Positions 45,320 through 54,416 of a stretch of DNA of 64,000 nucleotides are shown here, piece after piece. Position 1 is the first letter of the stretch; each line of letters begins with the position of its first letter. The notes under the pieces were generated by a model that saw only the letters and a list, made by a program, of their open reading frames with translations, was not told where the DNA came from and made no database searches. Location: positions 496,001 through 560,000 of the forward strand of contig NZ_JBFRBB010000005.1 of NCBI RefSeq assembly GCF_040932035.1, written 5' to 3'. The position numbers and the translations under genes were made by a program. Source of the stretch: Hoeflea_A sp040932035 (lineage in GTDB: Bacteria > Pseudomonadota > Alphaproteobacteria > Rhizobiales > Rhizobiaceae).

Positions 45320-45952
45320 TCATATTTCCACGACGTGGTCTGGCAGTTCGTTTTTGTCGTCGGAACCGGGCGGGAAATGTGCCGCGAGCAATTCACCCGA
45401 CCGGTTGACGGCTTCGACCAGTGCGTCCGCGAGCTGGTGCCGGCTTGCGCCGGTGGTGAGCGCGCCAACGATGTCGTTCCATTCTTTCTGTGCAACCTTG
45501 GCCGATATACCGCTGTCGGCGACGATCTCCGCATACCGTTCCGCAAGAGAGACGAATATCAGGATGCCGGTCCGCGCCTCCGTGACATGGATATTGCGCC
45601 CGAAAAACTGTTGCAGCGCATTGGCGTGGGCGCGGCGGTAGCAGATCCTCCTCGGAACCATGGGAATCCGCATCGCAGGAAATCTCCACAACAGGAGAAG
45701 GCCCAGCGCCCAGGCTGCAAGCTGTATGGCCGCCAGTTCCATCGGTGCAATGTCGATCCAAAGCCAGTGCAGAACCCAGCTGAACACCAGGCCGAGAACC
45801 AGCGCGGCAGAGGAAAGGAAAAAGGCTGCTGCCAGGAAATACGGGTCGGACCGGCGGCAGACGGCGCAGTGGATTTCACCGCTGGTCCGCGCCTCGACGG
45901 CCCGTATTGCTTCGGCGATCCTTTGGTGTTCGTCTTGGCTGAGCACTACCAT
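45320..45952 (-). CDS. TPM-domain membrane protein (second of the pair)
   Basis: A 210-residue protein with a TPM-type domain split around two hydrophobic segments (about residues 40-85): an N-terminal helix AIRAVEARTSGEIHCAV, the membrane pair, then TGILIFVSLAERYAEIVADSGIS and GELLAAHFPPG. This matches the TPM proteins that follow LemA and a larger TPM protein in many bacteria. I chose the ATG at 45952, which overlaps the upstream TPM gene by 7 nt; a longer reading from 46138 would run within that gene's Gly-rich tail. Function is unknown; envelope maintenance is suspected for the family. Confidence 0.87.
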   Translation of the reverse strand: MVVLSQDEHQRIAEAIRAVEARTSGEIHCAVCRRSDPYFLAAAFFLSSAALVLGLVFSWVLHWLWIDIAPMELAAIQLAAWALGLLLLWRFPAMRIPMVPRRICYRRAHANALQQFFGRNIHVTEARTGILIFVSLAERYAEIVADSGISAKVAQKEWNDIVGALTTGASRHQLADALVEAVNRSGELLAAHFPPGSDDKNELPDHVVEI

Positions 45953-46761
45953 CCCCCCGATGCGCCTCCCCCGCCGGAAGATCCGCCGCCACCTGAAAAC
46001 CCGCCCGAACTTCCTGAGCTCCATCCGGACGACCGGCTGCCGGATGAGCCGCCGGAGCCCGAAGTGCTGACATCGACACCGAGCCATTTGTAGCGACCGG
46101 GACCGATCTTCTTGCCGAATATCCTCGCAAGAATGCAAAACAGGATCATCCCGCCGAAAAACAGGAAGAAGAGCGCAAAAAAGCCGATGGCGAAATAATC
46201 CGTTGGGTCACGCCGCTTTTCATAGCGCTCGGCCCGTTCCATCAGACCGGCGGAATCGCCCTCGAGCACTGCGATAATGTCGTTGACGCCGGCTTGGATT
46301 CCACCCGGAAAATCGCCGGCCCGAAATTCCGGCACGATCGTTTCGCTGATGATCAGCTTGGCCAGTGCATCGGTCAATACGCCCTCAAGACCGTATCCGA
46401 CCTCGATGCGCAGTTTCCTGTCTTCGACTGAAACGAGCAATAAAACGCCGTTATTTTCCTCGGCCTGCCCCAGCTCCCAACGCCTGAACATCAGATTTGC
46501 GTAATGCTCGATGGTCCATTCACCGGTTGTCTTGATGGTGGCAACGACAAGCTGGTCTGAGGATTTGTCCTCGAAGGCCGCAAGCTGCGCGATCAGGCGG
46601 GACTTAACATCTGCCGGCAATATTCCGGCCGTGTCGACCACACGGCCGGATAATGGCGGGATATCCTGAGCGCCGGCGCCGGGAGCGGCTGTAACAATCG
46701 CTACAACGGCAAAAAGCAGCCCGACGAACAGGCGGCCCGCGCTATGCAAAGATCCCCGCAT
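45946..46761 (-). CDS. secreted TPM-domain protein with Gly/Ser-rich tail
   Basis: About 271 residues. Signal peptide (MRGSLHSAGRLFVGLLFAVV, cleavage after GAGA), then the TPM domain: GRVVDTAGILP, SDQLVVATIKTTGEWTIEHYA, NNGVLLLVSVEDRKLRIEVGYGLEGVLTDA, and VPEFRAGDFPGGI. A membrane helix follows at about 185-210. The C terminus is a low-complexity Gly/Ser/Trp tail (GGFSGGGGSSGGGGASGGW), standard for this family. It starts 8 nt after lemA and overlaps the next gene, so lemA-TPM-TPM forms one operon. TPM proteins may act in photosystem repair or membrane-protein maintenance; no specific role can be given. Confidence 0.9.
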   Translation of the reverse strand: MRGSLHSAGRLFVGLLFAVVAIVTAAPGAGAQDIPPLSGRVVDTAGILPADVKSRLIAQLAAFEDKSSDQLVVATIKTTGEWTIEHYANLMFRRWELGQAEENNGVLLLVSVEDRKLRIEVGYGLEGVLTDALAKLIISETIVPEFRAGDFPGGIQAGVNDIIAVLEGDSAGLMERAERYEKRRDPTDYFAIGFFALFFLFFGGMILFCILARIFGKKIGPGRYKWLGVDVSTSGSGGSSGSRSSGWSSGSSGGFSGGGGSSGGGGASGGW

Positions 46762-46769
46762 CACCCCAC

Positions 46770-47387
46770 TCAATCGAAACTGACTTTTGGAACTGAGTGA
46801 CTTTCCGCGTCTATCGTGAAGGTCTGCATGGGCTTGGCATCCGGGTAAAACCACGATGCCCACCAGCGGCCCGGAACGGTTTTAAGCTCCGTATTATAAA
46901 GACGCACCGCCTCGATATAGTCGCGGCGGGCAACCGCAATTCGGTTTTCGGTGCCTTCGAGCTGCGATTGCAGCGCCAGGAAATTCTGATTGGATTTAAG
47001 ATCCGGATAGCTTTCCGATACGGCCAGGAGCCGGGTGAGCGCCGATGTCAGTGCCGCCTGGTTCTGCTGGAAGGTCTCAAACGCCTTCGGGTCGGTCAGC
47101 ACATCCGCCGGGATTTGCACCGACGTTGCCTTTGCCCGCGCATCGACGACCGATGTCAGAACATCCTTTTCATGAGCCGCATAACCTTTCACCGTTTCGA
47201 TGAGGTTGGGAATGAGGTCAGAGCGCCGCTGGTACTGGTTCAGCACCTGGCTCCAGGCGGCTTTCGCCTGCTCCTCATAGGTCGGGATGGCATTGATGCC
47301 GCAGCCCGAAAGCGCAAGCAGGCTGAACAGCATAGCAAGGATGAGGCCGGGCCGCATGGACGACAACGTAGTGTGGGCGACAGTCAT
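46770..47387 (-). CDS. LemA-family lipoprotein
   Basis: A 205-residue LemA protein. The N terminus is a lipoprotein signal with lipobox LSGC (Cys about residue 29). The body is the helical LemA core: YEEQAKAAWSQVLNQYQRRSDLIPNLIETVKGYAAHEKDVL, then VSESYPDLKSNQNFLALQSQLEGTENRIAVARRDYIEAVRLYN, and the end PGRWWASWF. The core length is normal. LemA proteins co-occur with TPM proteins, as here, and seem to serve envelope processes, but the mechanism is unknown. A start 30 nt downstream would shorten the signal peptide and has no better ribosome-binding site. Confidence 0.93.
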   Translation of the reverse strand: MTVAHTTLSSMRPGLILAMLFSLLALSGCGINAIPTYEEQAKAAWSQVLNQYQRRSDLIPNLIETVKGYAAHEKDVLTSVVDARAKATSVQIPADVLTDPKAFETFQQNQAALTSALTRLLAVSESYPDLKSNQNFLALQSQLEGTENRIAVARRDYIEAVRLYNTELKTVPGRWWASWFYPDAKPMQTFTIDAESHSVPKVSFD

Positions 47388-47469
47388 TTGGTGGATTCCC
47401 CGATTTGTCGGGAATCACCATATCGGATGGAAGCGTCGCGCGAAACCGTCCAAACCGCACAACCGAACG

Positions 47470-48744
47470 TCAGACCGGTTGCCGGCAAAGCTCATAGGCG
47501 GCAAATGCGATCGCATCGATCGTCTGATCGATGTCTTCCTTCGTCAATGCCAGCGAAGGATAGAGTTTTCCGGGCGACTTGAAGATGCCTTTTGCTCGAA
47601 GTGCACCATTGAAATGGGCGTTGCGCGCTGCGTCGGCCTTGAAGACATCACGGTAGTTGCGAACCTCCCCTGACGTAAACACCACATCAAACAAAGTCGG
47701 GTCGCCGACAATCCGGTGATCGATACCCGCCTTCGTCAGCGCGGCCGCAATCGCATCCATCAGCGTTTCACCGGACTGGCGCAGTTTTTCATAGGCTCCC
47801 GGACGTCTCAGAATTTCCAGCGTCTTGAGCCCGGCCGTCGCTGCCACCGGATTGCCGCTAAGCGTGCCGAGCTGCATCAGGAAACCCTCTTCACCGACGA
47901 TGGACTTGTCGAAATGGGCCATGATGTCCGCGCGACCGGCAATCGCGGCAAGCGGAAACCCGCCGCCGATGACCTTGCCAAGGGTGCAAAGATCGGGCGT
48001 CACACCATAAAGCTCCTGAGCGCCGCCATAGGCAAACCGGAAACCGGTGACGATCTCGTCGAAAATGAGCACGATGCCGCGCCGCGTGCATTCTTCGCGC
48101 AGCGTTTCCAGGAAGCCCGGCTCCGGCGGGACGATACGCTGTAGCGGTTCGACGATAATGGCGGCGATCTCGCTGCCGCGTTCGCCGATTAAGGAGAGGG
48201 CAAATTCGATGTCGTTGAACGGCGCTATCAGCATTTCGTCCCGCACGCTAACAGGAATGCCGGCGGAATCGGGCACAGGGGTCGGAAAATTGGCCAGCCG
48301 CGCGGGCGCAAGACTCATCTGCGCTTCCGCCGACATGCCGTGATAGCCGCCTTCGAATTTCATGATCTTGTCGCGCCCGGTATAGGCGCGGGCAAGGCGC
48401 ATTGCGTACATGTCCGCCTCCCCGCCGGTGGAGACGTAGCGCAGCATCTCGCCGCACGGCATGGCCCGGCAGATTTCCTCGGCCAGCTCGATGCCGCGTG
48501 CGTTGTTGGCAAAGAACGTCATGCCTTTGCCGAGCTGCTCGTTGACCACATCAAGCACTTCCGGATGGCCGTGACCAAGCAGCATCGGCCCGGACCCGAT
48601 CAGATAGTCGATATATTCATTGCCGGCCTCGTCCCAGACGCGTGAGCCCCTGCCTTCGCGGATAATGATGCCGGGATCGAAATTGCCGAAACCGCCCGCA
48701 GGCAATACGGCCTTTGCCCGGTCTATCCACTGTTGCTGATTCAT
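47470..48744 (-). CDS. class III aminotransferase, glutamate-1-semialdehyde aminomutase-like
   Basis: A 424-residue PLP enzyme. Family segments are GHGHPEVL near 60, STGGEADMYAMRLARAYTGRDKIMKFEGGYHG at about 105-140, LIFDEIVTGFRFAYGG with the PLP Asp, LGKVIGGGFPLAA with Schiff-base Lys257, and GTLSGNPVAATAGL. It is closest in pattern to GSA aminomutase-like aminotransferases, which in catabolic clusters transfer amino groups from diverse amines or omega-amino acids. It is the last gene of the minus-strand arm of the catabolic island, starting 9 nt after the enolase-superfamily gene with AGGAA upstream. A TTG 6 nt earlier is possible. The acceptor and donor are unknown. Confidence 0.92.
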   Translation of the reverse strand: MNQQQWIDRAKAVLPAGGFGNFDPGIIIREGRGSRVWDEAGNEYIDYLIGSGPMLLGHGHPEVLDVVNEQLGKGMTFFANNARGIELAEEICRAMPCGEMLRYVSTGGEADMYAMRLARAYTGRDKIMKFEGGYHGMSAEAQMSLAPARLANFPTPVPDSAGIPVSVRDEMLIAPFNDIEFALSLIGERGSEIAAIIVEPLQRIVPPEPGFLETLREECTRRGIVLIFDEIVTGFRFAYGGAQELYGVTPDLCTLGKVIGGGFPLAAIAGRADIMAHFDKSIVGEEGFLMQLGTLSGNPVAATAGLKTLEILRRPGAYEKLRQSGETLMDAIAAALTKAGIDHRIVGDPTLFDVVFTSGEVRNYRDVFKADAARNAHFNGALRAKGIFKSPGKLYPSLALTKEDIDQTIDAIAFAAYELCRQPV

Positions 48745-48753
48745 GGCCAATTC

Positions 48754-49863
48754 CTACTGGTAGATGGCAACCGGGTCGCCGAGGATGTTTTCATCCGGAT
48801 CACAACCGAGGCCCGGCTCCTCGCCGGCCGTCATAAGACCGTTTATGCAGCGGCAACCATTGCCGGGTGCAACGTCGACGGTCAGCATATCCTGACAGGA
48901 CCAGCTTGCCCGGATGAATTCCTGCGGAACGGTCTGGGCTAGATGGGCCGCCTCGGTATCGGCCATCACGGAACCGCCCGTCGCCATGACAAACATCTGG
49001 ATACCGTGAGCCACGCCGACGTCGCGGATACGGCGGGCCTTCGTCAGACCGCCGACCCGGTTGAGCTTGATACCAAAGATATCGGCTATGCCCTCCCGGG
49101 CAATGCGGCAGGCATCCTGCAACGTGACCAGGCTTTCATCCACACTGATCGGAGAAGTCGTCACTTTTCGGATCTCGGCGATGTCATCGAGTGTCTCGCC
49201 GGGTTGCTCAAATGTCACGCCAAGATCGGCTACCGCGTTCATGACGATATTTGCCTCGCGCCGCGTCCAGGCGCGATTGACATCGTACAGAATAATCTCG
49301 TCCGGCCGCCGGTTCGCCTCCAGATGGCGAATGCGCGCAATGTCCCTTTCGACATCGCTGCCGCCAACCTTGGCCGAATGGGCGTAGTAGCCCAGCTCCC
49401 GGTATTGGTTGATAATTCCCAGCATATAGTCGGGATCGCCCGATGAGACCGAGGACGCCGCCGGCGTTCCGGTCTCGCGCCTGCCGCCCAAAAGATCGGC
49501 TATCGGCAAGCCGAACGCCTTGCCCGATATATCCCAGCAGGCCAGATCGATCGGCGCTTTGGCATAGAGATGGCCGGGCAGGCACAGATCCATGGATCGT
49601 TCCACCAGTTCCACCTTGCGCGGATCAAGTCCAAGGACCGCCTTTGCCATTGTCTCTATTCCGGCGCGGATACCGGGTCCGTGTGCGGGAACATATGTAT
49701 GACCCCAGGGCGTGCCCTCTCCCCATCCGACCAGACCGGAATCGGTCTCCAGTTTGACGAATGTCGCGTCCAGGACCTCGAATTTCAGGCGTCCGCCGGA
49801 CAGCCAGTACGGGTCCGCCAGCGGAAGATCCTTCTGATAGACGGATATGCGGGCGATCTTCAT
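48754..49863 (-). CDS. enolase-superfamily enzyme, mandelate racemase/muconate lactonizing type
   Basis: A 369-residue member of the MR/MLE group. The N-terminal capping domain (GLVGWGEGTPWG) is followed by the barrel, with metal ligands in ILYDVNRAW (Asp), VTFEQPG (Glu) and ISVDESL (Asp/Glu), a single Lys in AHSAKVGG where many members have KxK, and the general-base region GIKLNRVGG. It resembles the branch that includes betaine 2-epimerases, but dehydratase or racemase activity on another acid cannot be excluded. Its start overlaps the stop of the oxidoreductase gene by 4 nt, so the minus-strand arm is translationally coupled. Confidence 0.9.
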   Translation of the reverse strand: MKIARISVYQKDLPLADPYWLSGGRLKFEVLDATFVKLETDSGLVGWGEGTPWGHTYVPAHGPGIRAGIETMAKAVLGLDPRKVELVERSMDLCLPGHLYAKAPIDLACWDISGKAFGLPIADLLGGRRETGTPAASSVSSGDPDYMLGIINQYRELGYYAHSAKVGGSDVERDIARIRHLEANRRPDEIILYDVNRAWTRREANIVMNAVADLGVTFEQPGETLDDIAEIRKVTTSPISVDESLVTLQDACRIAREGIADIFGIKLNRVGGLTKARRIRDVGVAHGIQMFVMATGGSVMADTEAAHLAQTVPQEFIRASWSCQDMLTVDVAPGNGCRCINGLMTAGEEPGLGCDPDENILGDPVAIYQ

Positions 49864-50960
49864 TCCATCGTCACCACGATATTGCCGATATGCTTTTTGT
49901 CGATAAAGGCTCTTTGCGCGTCGTGCAGCCGCTCCAGCGGATAGGTTCCGGCCAGCACCGGCCGGACCTCGTGGTCCTCAATATAGCGGACCAGGTTCCC
50001 GAAAGTTCCCGGCGGCACGGCCGTTGCGCCGGTAAATGTCAGATCGCGCAGGTAAAATGTGCGCAGATCAAGCTCAACGATCGGCCCGGCGATCGCACCG
50101 GCGCAGGTGTAGCGCCCGCCGCGTGCCAGCGCATCAATCATCATCGGCCAATACGCACCGCCGACGACATCTGCCACGACCGAGACCGTCTCGCTGCCGA
50201 TCGTGCGCTTAAGTTCCGCCTTGAGATTATCGGGAGACCGGTCGACCACCGCATCGGGACCGAGCGCCGCCACTTCATCGTGCTTGGACCTTGTGGCCAT
50301 GGCGACCGTCGTCGCGCCCCGCCGGTTGGCAAGCTGGACCAGGGCCGAACCGACACCGCCGGACGCGCCGGGTATGAGAACCGAATCGCCATTTGTCACA
50401 TTCGCCCTGTTGAGCATATTTTCTGCCGTGATCCAGGACGTGGCAAAGGTGGCCAGCTCTGCATCATCCAGATCGCATTCGACGGGACATACATTGCGTT
50501 CGACGACCTTGGTGTATTCAGCAAATCCGCCATCGCATTCGGAACCGAAATAGCCGTATTTGTTCATGTTGAGCGGGTCACCGGGGTCCCGGATCCAGGG
50601 CTCGATCATCACGCGCCTGCCGATCAGCGAGATATCGGCGCCTTCGCCGACGGCAACAACGGTTCCGACCGCATCGCCGCCTTGTATACGCGGAAACCGG
50701 ATCGGCGCACCGCCCCAGGAAGGATCGTCCGCGCCGACCGTCTCATGGGCAGAGCCTGTCGTCGCATCGCTCACTGTCTTGGAATACCAGCCGGTGCGCG
50801 TGTTGACGTCGGTATTGTTCAACCCGCAGGCATGCACCTTGATCAGCACTTCACCAGGGTCCGCTTGCGGCACCGGCCAGTCGGTGCGGTATTCCAGCTT
50901 GTCCATTTCGCCATGGCCGGTAAGCACCATGGCGCGCATCGTTTGAGGGATCTCTGTCAT
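49860..50960 (-). CDS. zinc-independent MDR oxidoreductase (quinone oxidoreductase-like)
   Basis: A 366-residue medium-chain dehydrogenase/reductase. The catalytic domain has VHACGLNNTDVNTRTG, where zinc-type alcohol dehydrogenases carry a Cys ligand and this protein has Asn, so it belongs to the zinc-free quinone-oxidoreductase or enoyl-reductase side. The dinucleotide fold is marked by VLIPGASGGVGSALVQLANRRG at about residue 187. It probably reduces an alpha,beta-unsaturated carbonyl or oxidises an alcohol with NADP(H) as an intermediate step. Both ends overlap neighbouring genes by 4 nt, tying it into the DMGDH-MDR-enolase-aminotransferase operon. Confidence 0.9.
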   Translation of the reverse strand: MTEIPQTMRAMVLTGHGEMDKLEYRTDWPVPQADPGEVLIKVHACGLNNTDVNTRTGWYSKTVSDATTGSAHETVGADDPSWGGAPIRFPRIQGGDAVGTVVAVGEGADISLIGRRVMIEPWIRDPGDPLNMNKYGYFGSECDGGFAEYTKVVERNVCPVECDLDDAELATFATSWITAENMLNRANVTNGDSVLIPGASGGVGSALVQLANRRGATTVAMATRSKHDEVAALGPDAVVDRSPDNLKAELKRTIGSETVSVVADVVGGAYWPMMIDALARGGRYTCAGAIAGPIVELDLRTFYLRDLTFTGATAVPPGTFGNLVRYIEDHEVRPVLAGTYPLERLHDAQRAFIDKKHIGNIVVTME

Positions 50961-53434
50961 TCGGCTGCATCCTTCCGGGAAGCATCAGTGCGCGGCAACA
51001 GGCTTTCGGGATCGTAAGCCGGTTCCGCAAGCACAACCGCCGAACGCGGCTTGCCGGCAATCAGCACGGTCAGCGCGGTTCCCGGCCTTGCCGCATGCGG
51101 CTTGATATAGGCAAAAGCTAGGATAGTTCCGACCGTATGGCCATAGGCGACAGAGGCCGTGGAGCCGACAACCTTGCCATCGTGGAGGACCGCTTCCCCT
51201 CCGTGGCCGTCCTCATCGCCGTCTGGCTCGATTGAAAGATAGGCGCAAATCCAGGGCAACTCGCCCGCCGCACTCCTTTGCGTCTCCGTCATGCCGATAA
51301 AGTCGCCCTTGTCCATTTTAACAAAGCGCATGACATCAGCCTCCGGCAAAGTGACCTCATTGGTCAGTTCACCTGCACCCTTGAACATTTTTTCCATGCG
51401 CATGGAATTCATGGCAAAGGAGCCGTAATCGGCAATGCCGAAGGGTTCGCCCGATGCCCACAGCGCATCATAGACGGCGGGCATATTTTCGCGTGGACCA
51501 TGGATTTCCCAGCCCAGCTCACCGGCATAGGACATGCGGAACGCCCACATCGGGTAGCCGGCAATCTTTATTTCCCGAGCGGTGAGCCATCCGAAACCGG
51601 CATTGTCGAGCGCACAATCCGTAACTTTACCCAAAACCACACGGGATTGCGGGCCCTGCAGGGTAATTGCTGCCCACTCGTCGGAGCGTTTGATTATCGT
51701 CACCGATTCCTTGCCGAGATAGCGATTGAGATGGTCGAGAAGCCGTTGCTCGAAGAAGGCGGCGCAGACCAGATAATAACGTTCATTCGCCAGCTTAACG
51801 ATGGTCAGCTCGATTTCGATCCGGCCGCGCCGGTTGAGCAGATGGGCAAGCGCAATACCCCCGGCCTTTTGCGGCAGGCGATTGGCGACCAGCCGATCCA
51901 GAAGCGCCTCGGCATGCGGCCCGATGACCTCGACCTTGGTAAAGGCGGATATGTCCATGATACCGACGCGCTCGCGCACTGCCCTGACTTCAGCGCCGAC
52001 GATGTCGTGAACAACATTGCGGCGGAAAGAATAGTGATCCTTCTGTTCCACACCGTCCCTTGCGAACCAGCGCGGGCGTTCGTGGCCGTAGACCTCTTCA
52101 TAGACGGCGCCTTTTTGATGAAGCCGCTCGTAAAGCGGGCTCGGCTTGATCGGCCGACCCGCCAGCCGGTTGAAATGCGGAAACGGAATTTCATGGCGCA
52201 GGCAATAATCCTCCTTTGCCTTGACCACCTGCCAGGCCTTGTCCGCATAGCTGCCGAAACGGCGCGGATCATAGTCGCGCATGGAAATGTCGGACGCACC
52301 ATGGACCATCCAGCGCGCCAGCTCGCGAGTCAGGCCGGGGCCCCAGCCGATCCCGATCTGCGTGCCGCAGCAACACCAGTAATTATTGCCCCCCGGCGCC
52401 GGACCGATCAGCGGATTGCCGTCCGGCGGGTGCGAGATGGCGCCATGGACCACGCGCTTGACGCCGAGCTCGGCAAATATCGGCATGCGGCCCATGGCGT
52501 TTTCCAGCCATGGCATAATGCGGTCGTAATCGGCTTCGAAGAGTTCGTTCTCGGCCTCCCAGGGGCAGTGATCCTCCCAGACCGTGTTGGGATTTGCCTT
52601 TTCATAGATGCCGATCAGCCCGGACTTTTGCTCCATGCGGATATAACCGGAAACCAGCCTGTCATCCCGGATGACGGGCAATTCTCGCTCAAGCTCCTCA
52701 AATTCAGGGACCGTATCGGTAACGAAATAATGATGGGTCATGGAGGTCGTCGGCAGTTGCAGCCCGCTCCACTCCCCCATTTGCCGCGCATAGGTGCCGC
52801 CGGCGTTGACGACGTGCTCGCACAGAATATCGCCTTGCACGGTTGAAACCTTCCATTCTCCTGACGGCATCTGTCTGATGTCCGTTACTCTGCAGTGGCG
52901 GAAAATCCTGGCGCCGAGCCGGCGTGCGCCGGTTGCCAGCGCCTGCGTTATGCCCGAAGGATCCGCGTGACCGTCATCAGGGGTATGCAGCGCTCCAATA
53001 ACGCCATCGAGATTATAAAAAGGGTGCAGTTCGGCGATGCGGTCCTTGCCAACAATCTCGATGTTGAAGCCGAGCGAACGACCGACGCTCAAAGTGTGGC
53101 GCAGCCAGTCCATCTCGTCCTGCGTATAGGCAAGCCGGAAGGAACCGCATCCGTGCCAGGTGACGGAGTGACCGGTCTCTTCTTCCAGTTTTCCCGAATA
53201 AAGGCCGATATTGTATTCGACGCACTTGCCAAGCCCGAAACTTGAAGTCGAATGGGTGATCTGGCCGGCCGCGTGCCAGGTCGAACCTGACGTCAGCTCG
53301 GCTTTTTCAAGCAGAACAACATCGCTCCAGCCTTCATGGGCAAGATGATAGGCAAGGCCGCAGCCCATGATGCCGCCGCCGACAATGACGACGCGGGCAG
53401 TTGTTGGCAAGGATCCCTGAATTTTGTCGTTCAC
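50957..53434 (-). CDS. dimethylglycine/sarcosine dehydrogenase-like flavoprotein
   Basis: An 825-residue two-part enzyme. The N-terminal DAO domain has the dinucleotide motif VVIVGGGIMGCGLAYHLA and GSTWHAAGQ, whose His54 matches the covalent FAD site of dimethylglycine dehydrogenase. From about residue 430 follow the FAO and GcvT-like folate-binding domains (RERVGIMDISAFTKVEVIGP, SYAGELGWEIHGP, ADYGSFAMNSMRMEK). Such enzymes remove N-methyl groups oxidatively and pass the carbon to tetrahydrofolate. The start is a GTG with GGGAAAA upstream. First gene of the minus-strand arm, divergent from the RpiR regulator across a 66-nt gap holding a palindrome. Confidence 0.92.
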   Translation of the reverse strand: MNDKIQGSLPTTARVVIVGGGIMGCGLAYHLAHEGWSDVVLLEKAELTSGSTWHAAGQITHSTSSFGLGKCVEYNIGLYSGKLEEETGHSVTWHGCGSFRLAYTQDEMDWLRHTLSVGRSLGFNIEIVGKDRIAELHPFYNLDGVIGALHTPDDGHADPSGITQALATGARRLGARIFRHCRVTDIRQMPSGEWKVSTVQGDILCEHVVNAGGTYARQMGEWSGLQLPTTSMTHHYFVTDTVPEFEELERELPVIRDDRLVSGYIRMEQKSGLIGIYEKANPNTVWEDHCPWEAENELFEADYDRIMPWLENAMGRMPIFAELGVKRVVHGAISHPPDGNPLIGPAPGGNNYWCCCGTQIGIGWGPGLTRELARWMVHGASDISMRDYDPRRFGSYADKAWQVVKAKEDYCLRHEIPFPHFNRLAGRPIKPSPLYERLHQKGAVYEEVYGHERPRWFARDGVEQKDHYSFRRNVVHDIVGAEVRAVRERVGIMDISAFTKVEVIGPHAEALLDRLVANRLPQKAGGIALAHLLNRRGRIEIELTIVKLANERYYLVCAAFFEQRLLDHLNRYLGKESVTIIKRSDEWAAITLQGPQSRVVLGKVTDCALDNAGFGWLTAREIKIAGYPMWAFRMSYAGELGWEIHGPRENMPAVYDALWASGEPFGIADYGSFAMNSMRMEKMFKGAGELTNEVTLPEADVMRFVKMDKGDFIGMTETQRSAAGELPWICAYLSIEPDGDEDGHGGEAVLHDGKVVGSTASVAYGHTVGTILAFAYIKPHAARPGTALTVLIAGKPRSAVVLAEPAYDPESLLPRTDASRKDAAE

Positions 53435-53477
53435 CAGATTTTCCCGTTTGGCAACAATTCTGGTGGACAGGCTAATT

Positions 53478-53489
53478 GTACAAATGTAC
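53478..53489. promoter_or_regulatory. palindromic candidate operator between the divergent catabolic operons
   Basis: GTAC-AAAT-GTAC, a dyad in the 66-nt gap between the DMGDH-like gene and the RpiR regulator, 11 nt before the regulator ATG. Its place makes it the best candidate site for the RpiR protein to control both arms. Confidence 0.5.
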
Positions 53490-53500
53490 TCTCGTCAACC

Positions 53501-54406
53501 ATGAATAACATGAACGTACCAAACACAGTTTCCCAGCCACCCCAAGCCGTGCTTGAAGCGCTCTCGGCAGAACTTGAAAACCTGACGCCGGAGACGCGAA
53601 AGGCGGCAGCCTACGTGCTGGAGAACCCCAACGATGTCAGCGTGTCATCGATCCGGGAAATCGCCGACGCGGCCAACGTCAAACCCAACACCTTCGTGCG
53701 CATGGCACGCTCTGTCGGCTTTGACGGCTATGAAGATTTCCGCGAACCCTTCCGCGACGAAATCCGCAAGGGCGGCGTCAGTTTTCCCGACCGGGCAAGG
53801 TGGCTGCAGTCGCTGGCCAAGGGCGGCGAACTGTCAAAACTCTATGCCGACATGGCCGCAAGCGCCATCCGCAACATCGAGGAGACATTCGCGGCAACCA
53901 GTGACGGTGCCATGAAGCTTGCGGCAGATGCAATCGTCGCGGCGCGGCGCACCTTCGTGCTCGGCGTCGGCGTCAACAGCTCCAATGCGCGTAACTTCAC
54001 CTATCTCGCCGACATGGCCGTCGATACGATCGAGGCGATACCGCGCTACGGCAGCAATGCCATTGACGATCTGGCCCGCGCCGAGGCCGGCGATGTTCTG
54101 ATTGCCATGACCTGCAAGCCCTACCGTTCGGAGGTCGTCGATGCCGTTGAACTTGCTCGCGAACAGGGGCTGACCATCATTGCCATATCCGACAGCCCGG
54201 CGTCTCCCATTGTCATTGCCGGCGATCATGCATTTGTCATTGATGCGGACACACCGCAGTTCTTTCCCTCCTCGGTGGCGACCATCGCACTGCTCGAAAC
54301 GCTGATGGCCTTCGTCATCGCCGATGCAGATCCCAAGGTTATTTCCAACATCGAACGCTTCCATGCGCGCCGCCATGCGCTTGGCATCTACTCCGCCGAC
54401 GAATGA
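53501..54406 (+). CDS. MurR/RpiR-family transcriptional regulator
   Basis: A 301-residue regulator: an N-terminal RpiR helix-turn-helix (TPETRKAAAYVLENPNDVSVSSIREIADAANVKPNTFVRMARSVGFDGY at about 30-78), then a SIS sugar-isomerase-type ligand domain from about 130 (ILGVGVNSSNARNFTYLADM-like region, AMTCKPYRSEVVDAVELA, IIAISDSPASP). SIS-domain RpiR proteins sense phosphosugars or other small metabolites and usually repress a neighbouring pathway. Start at 53501 or the ATG 9 nt later; a longer reading to 53336 runs antisense into the flavoprotein gene. It is followed after 10 nt by the Rieske oxygenase gene, so it is the first gene of the plus-strand arm. Confidence 0.92.
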   Translation: MNNMNVPNTVSQPPQAVLEALSAELENLTPETRKAAAYVLENPNDVSVSSIREIADAANVKPNTFVRMARSVGFDGYEDFREPFRDEIRKGGVSFPDRARWLQSLAKGGELSKLYADMAASAIRNIEETFAATSDGAMKLAADAIVAARRTFVLGVGVNSSNARNFTYLADMAVDTIEAIPRYGSNAIDDLARAEAGDVLIAMTCKPYRSEVVDAVELAREQGLTIIAISDSPASPIVIAGDHAFVIDADTPQFFPSSVATIALLETLMAFVIADADPKVISNIERFHARRHALGIYSADE

Positions 54407-54416
54407 GGTAACGCCG

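Noticed and set aside
49761..51017. 418-residue open frame antisense to the MDR gene
   Set aside because: Same reason: full overlap with a recognised enzyme and no family features.
51278..52846. 522-residue open frame antisense to the DMGDH-like gene
   Set aside because: It lies wholly within a gene with clear FAD and GcvT motifs and has shadow-type composition.
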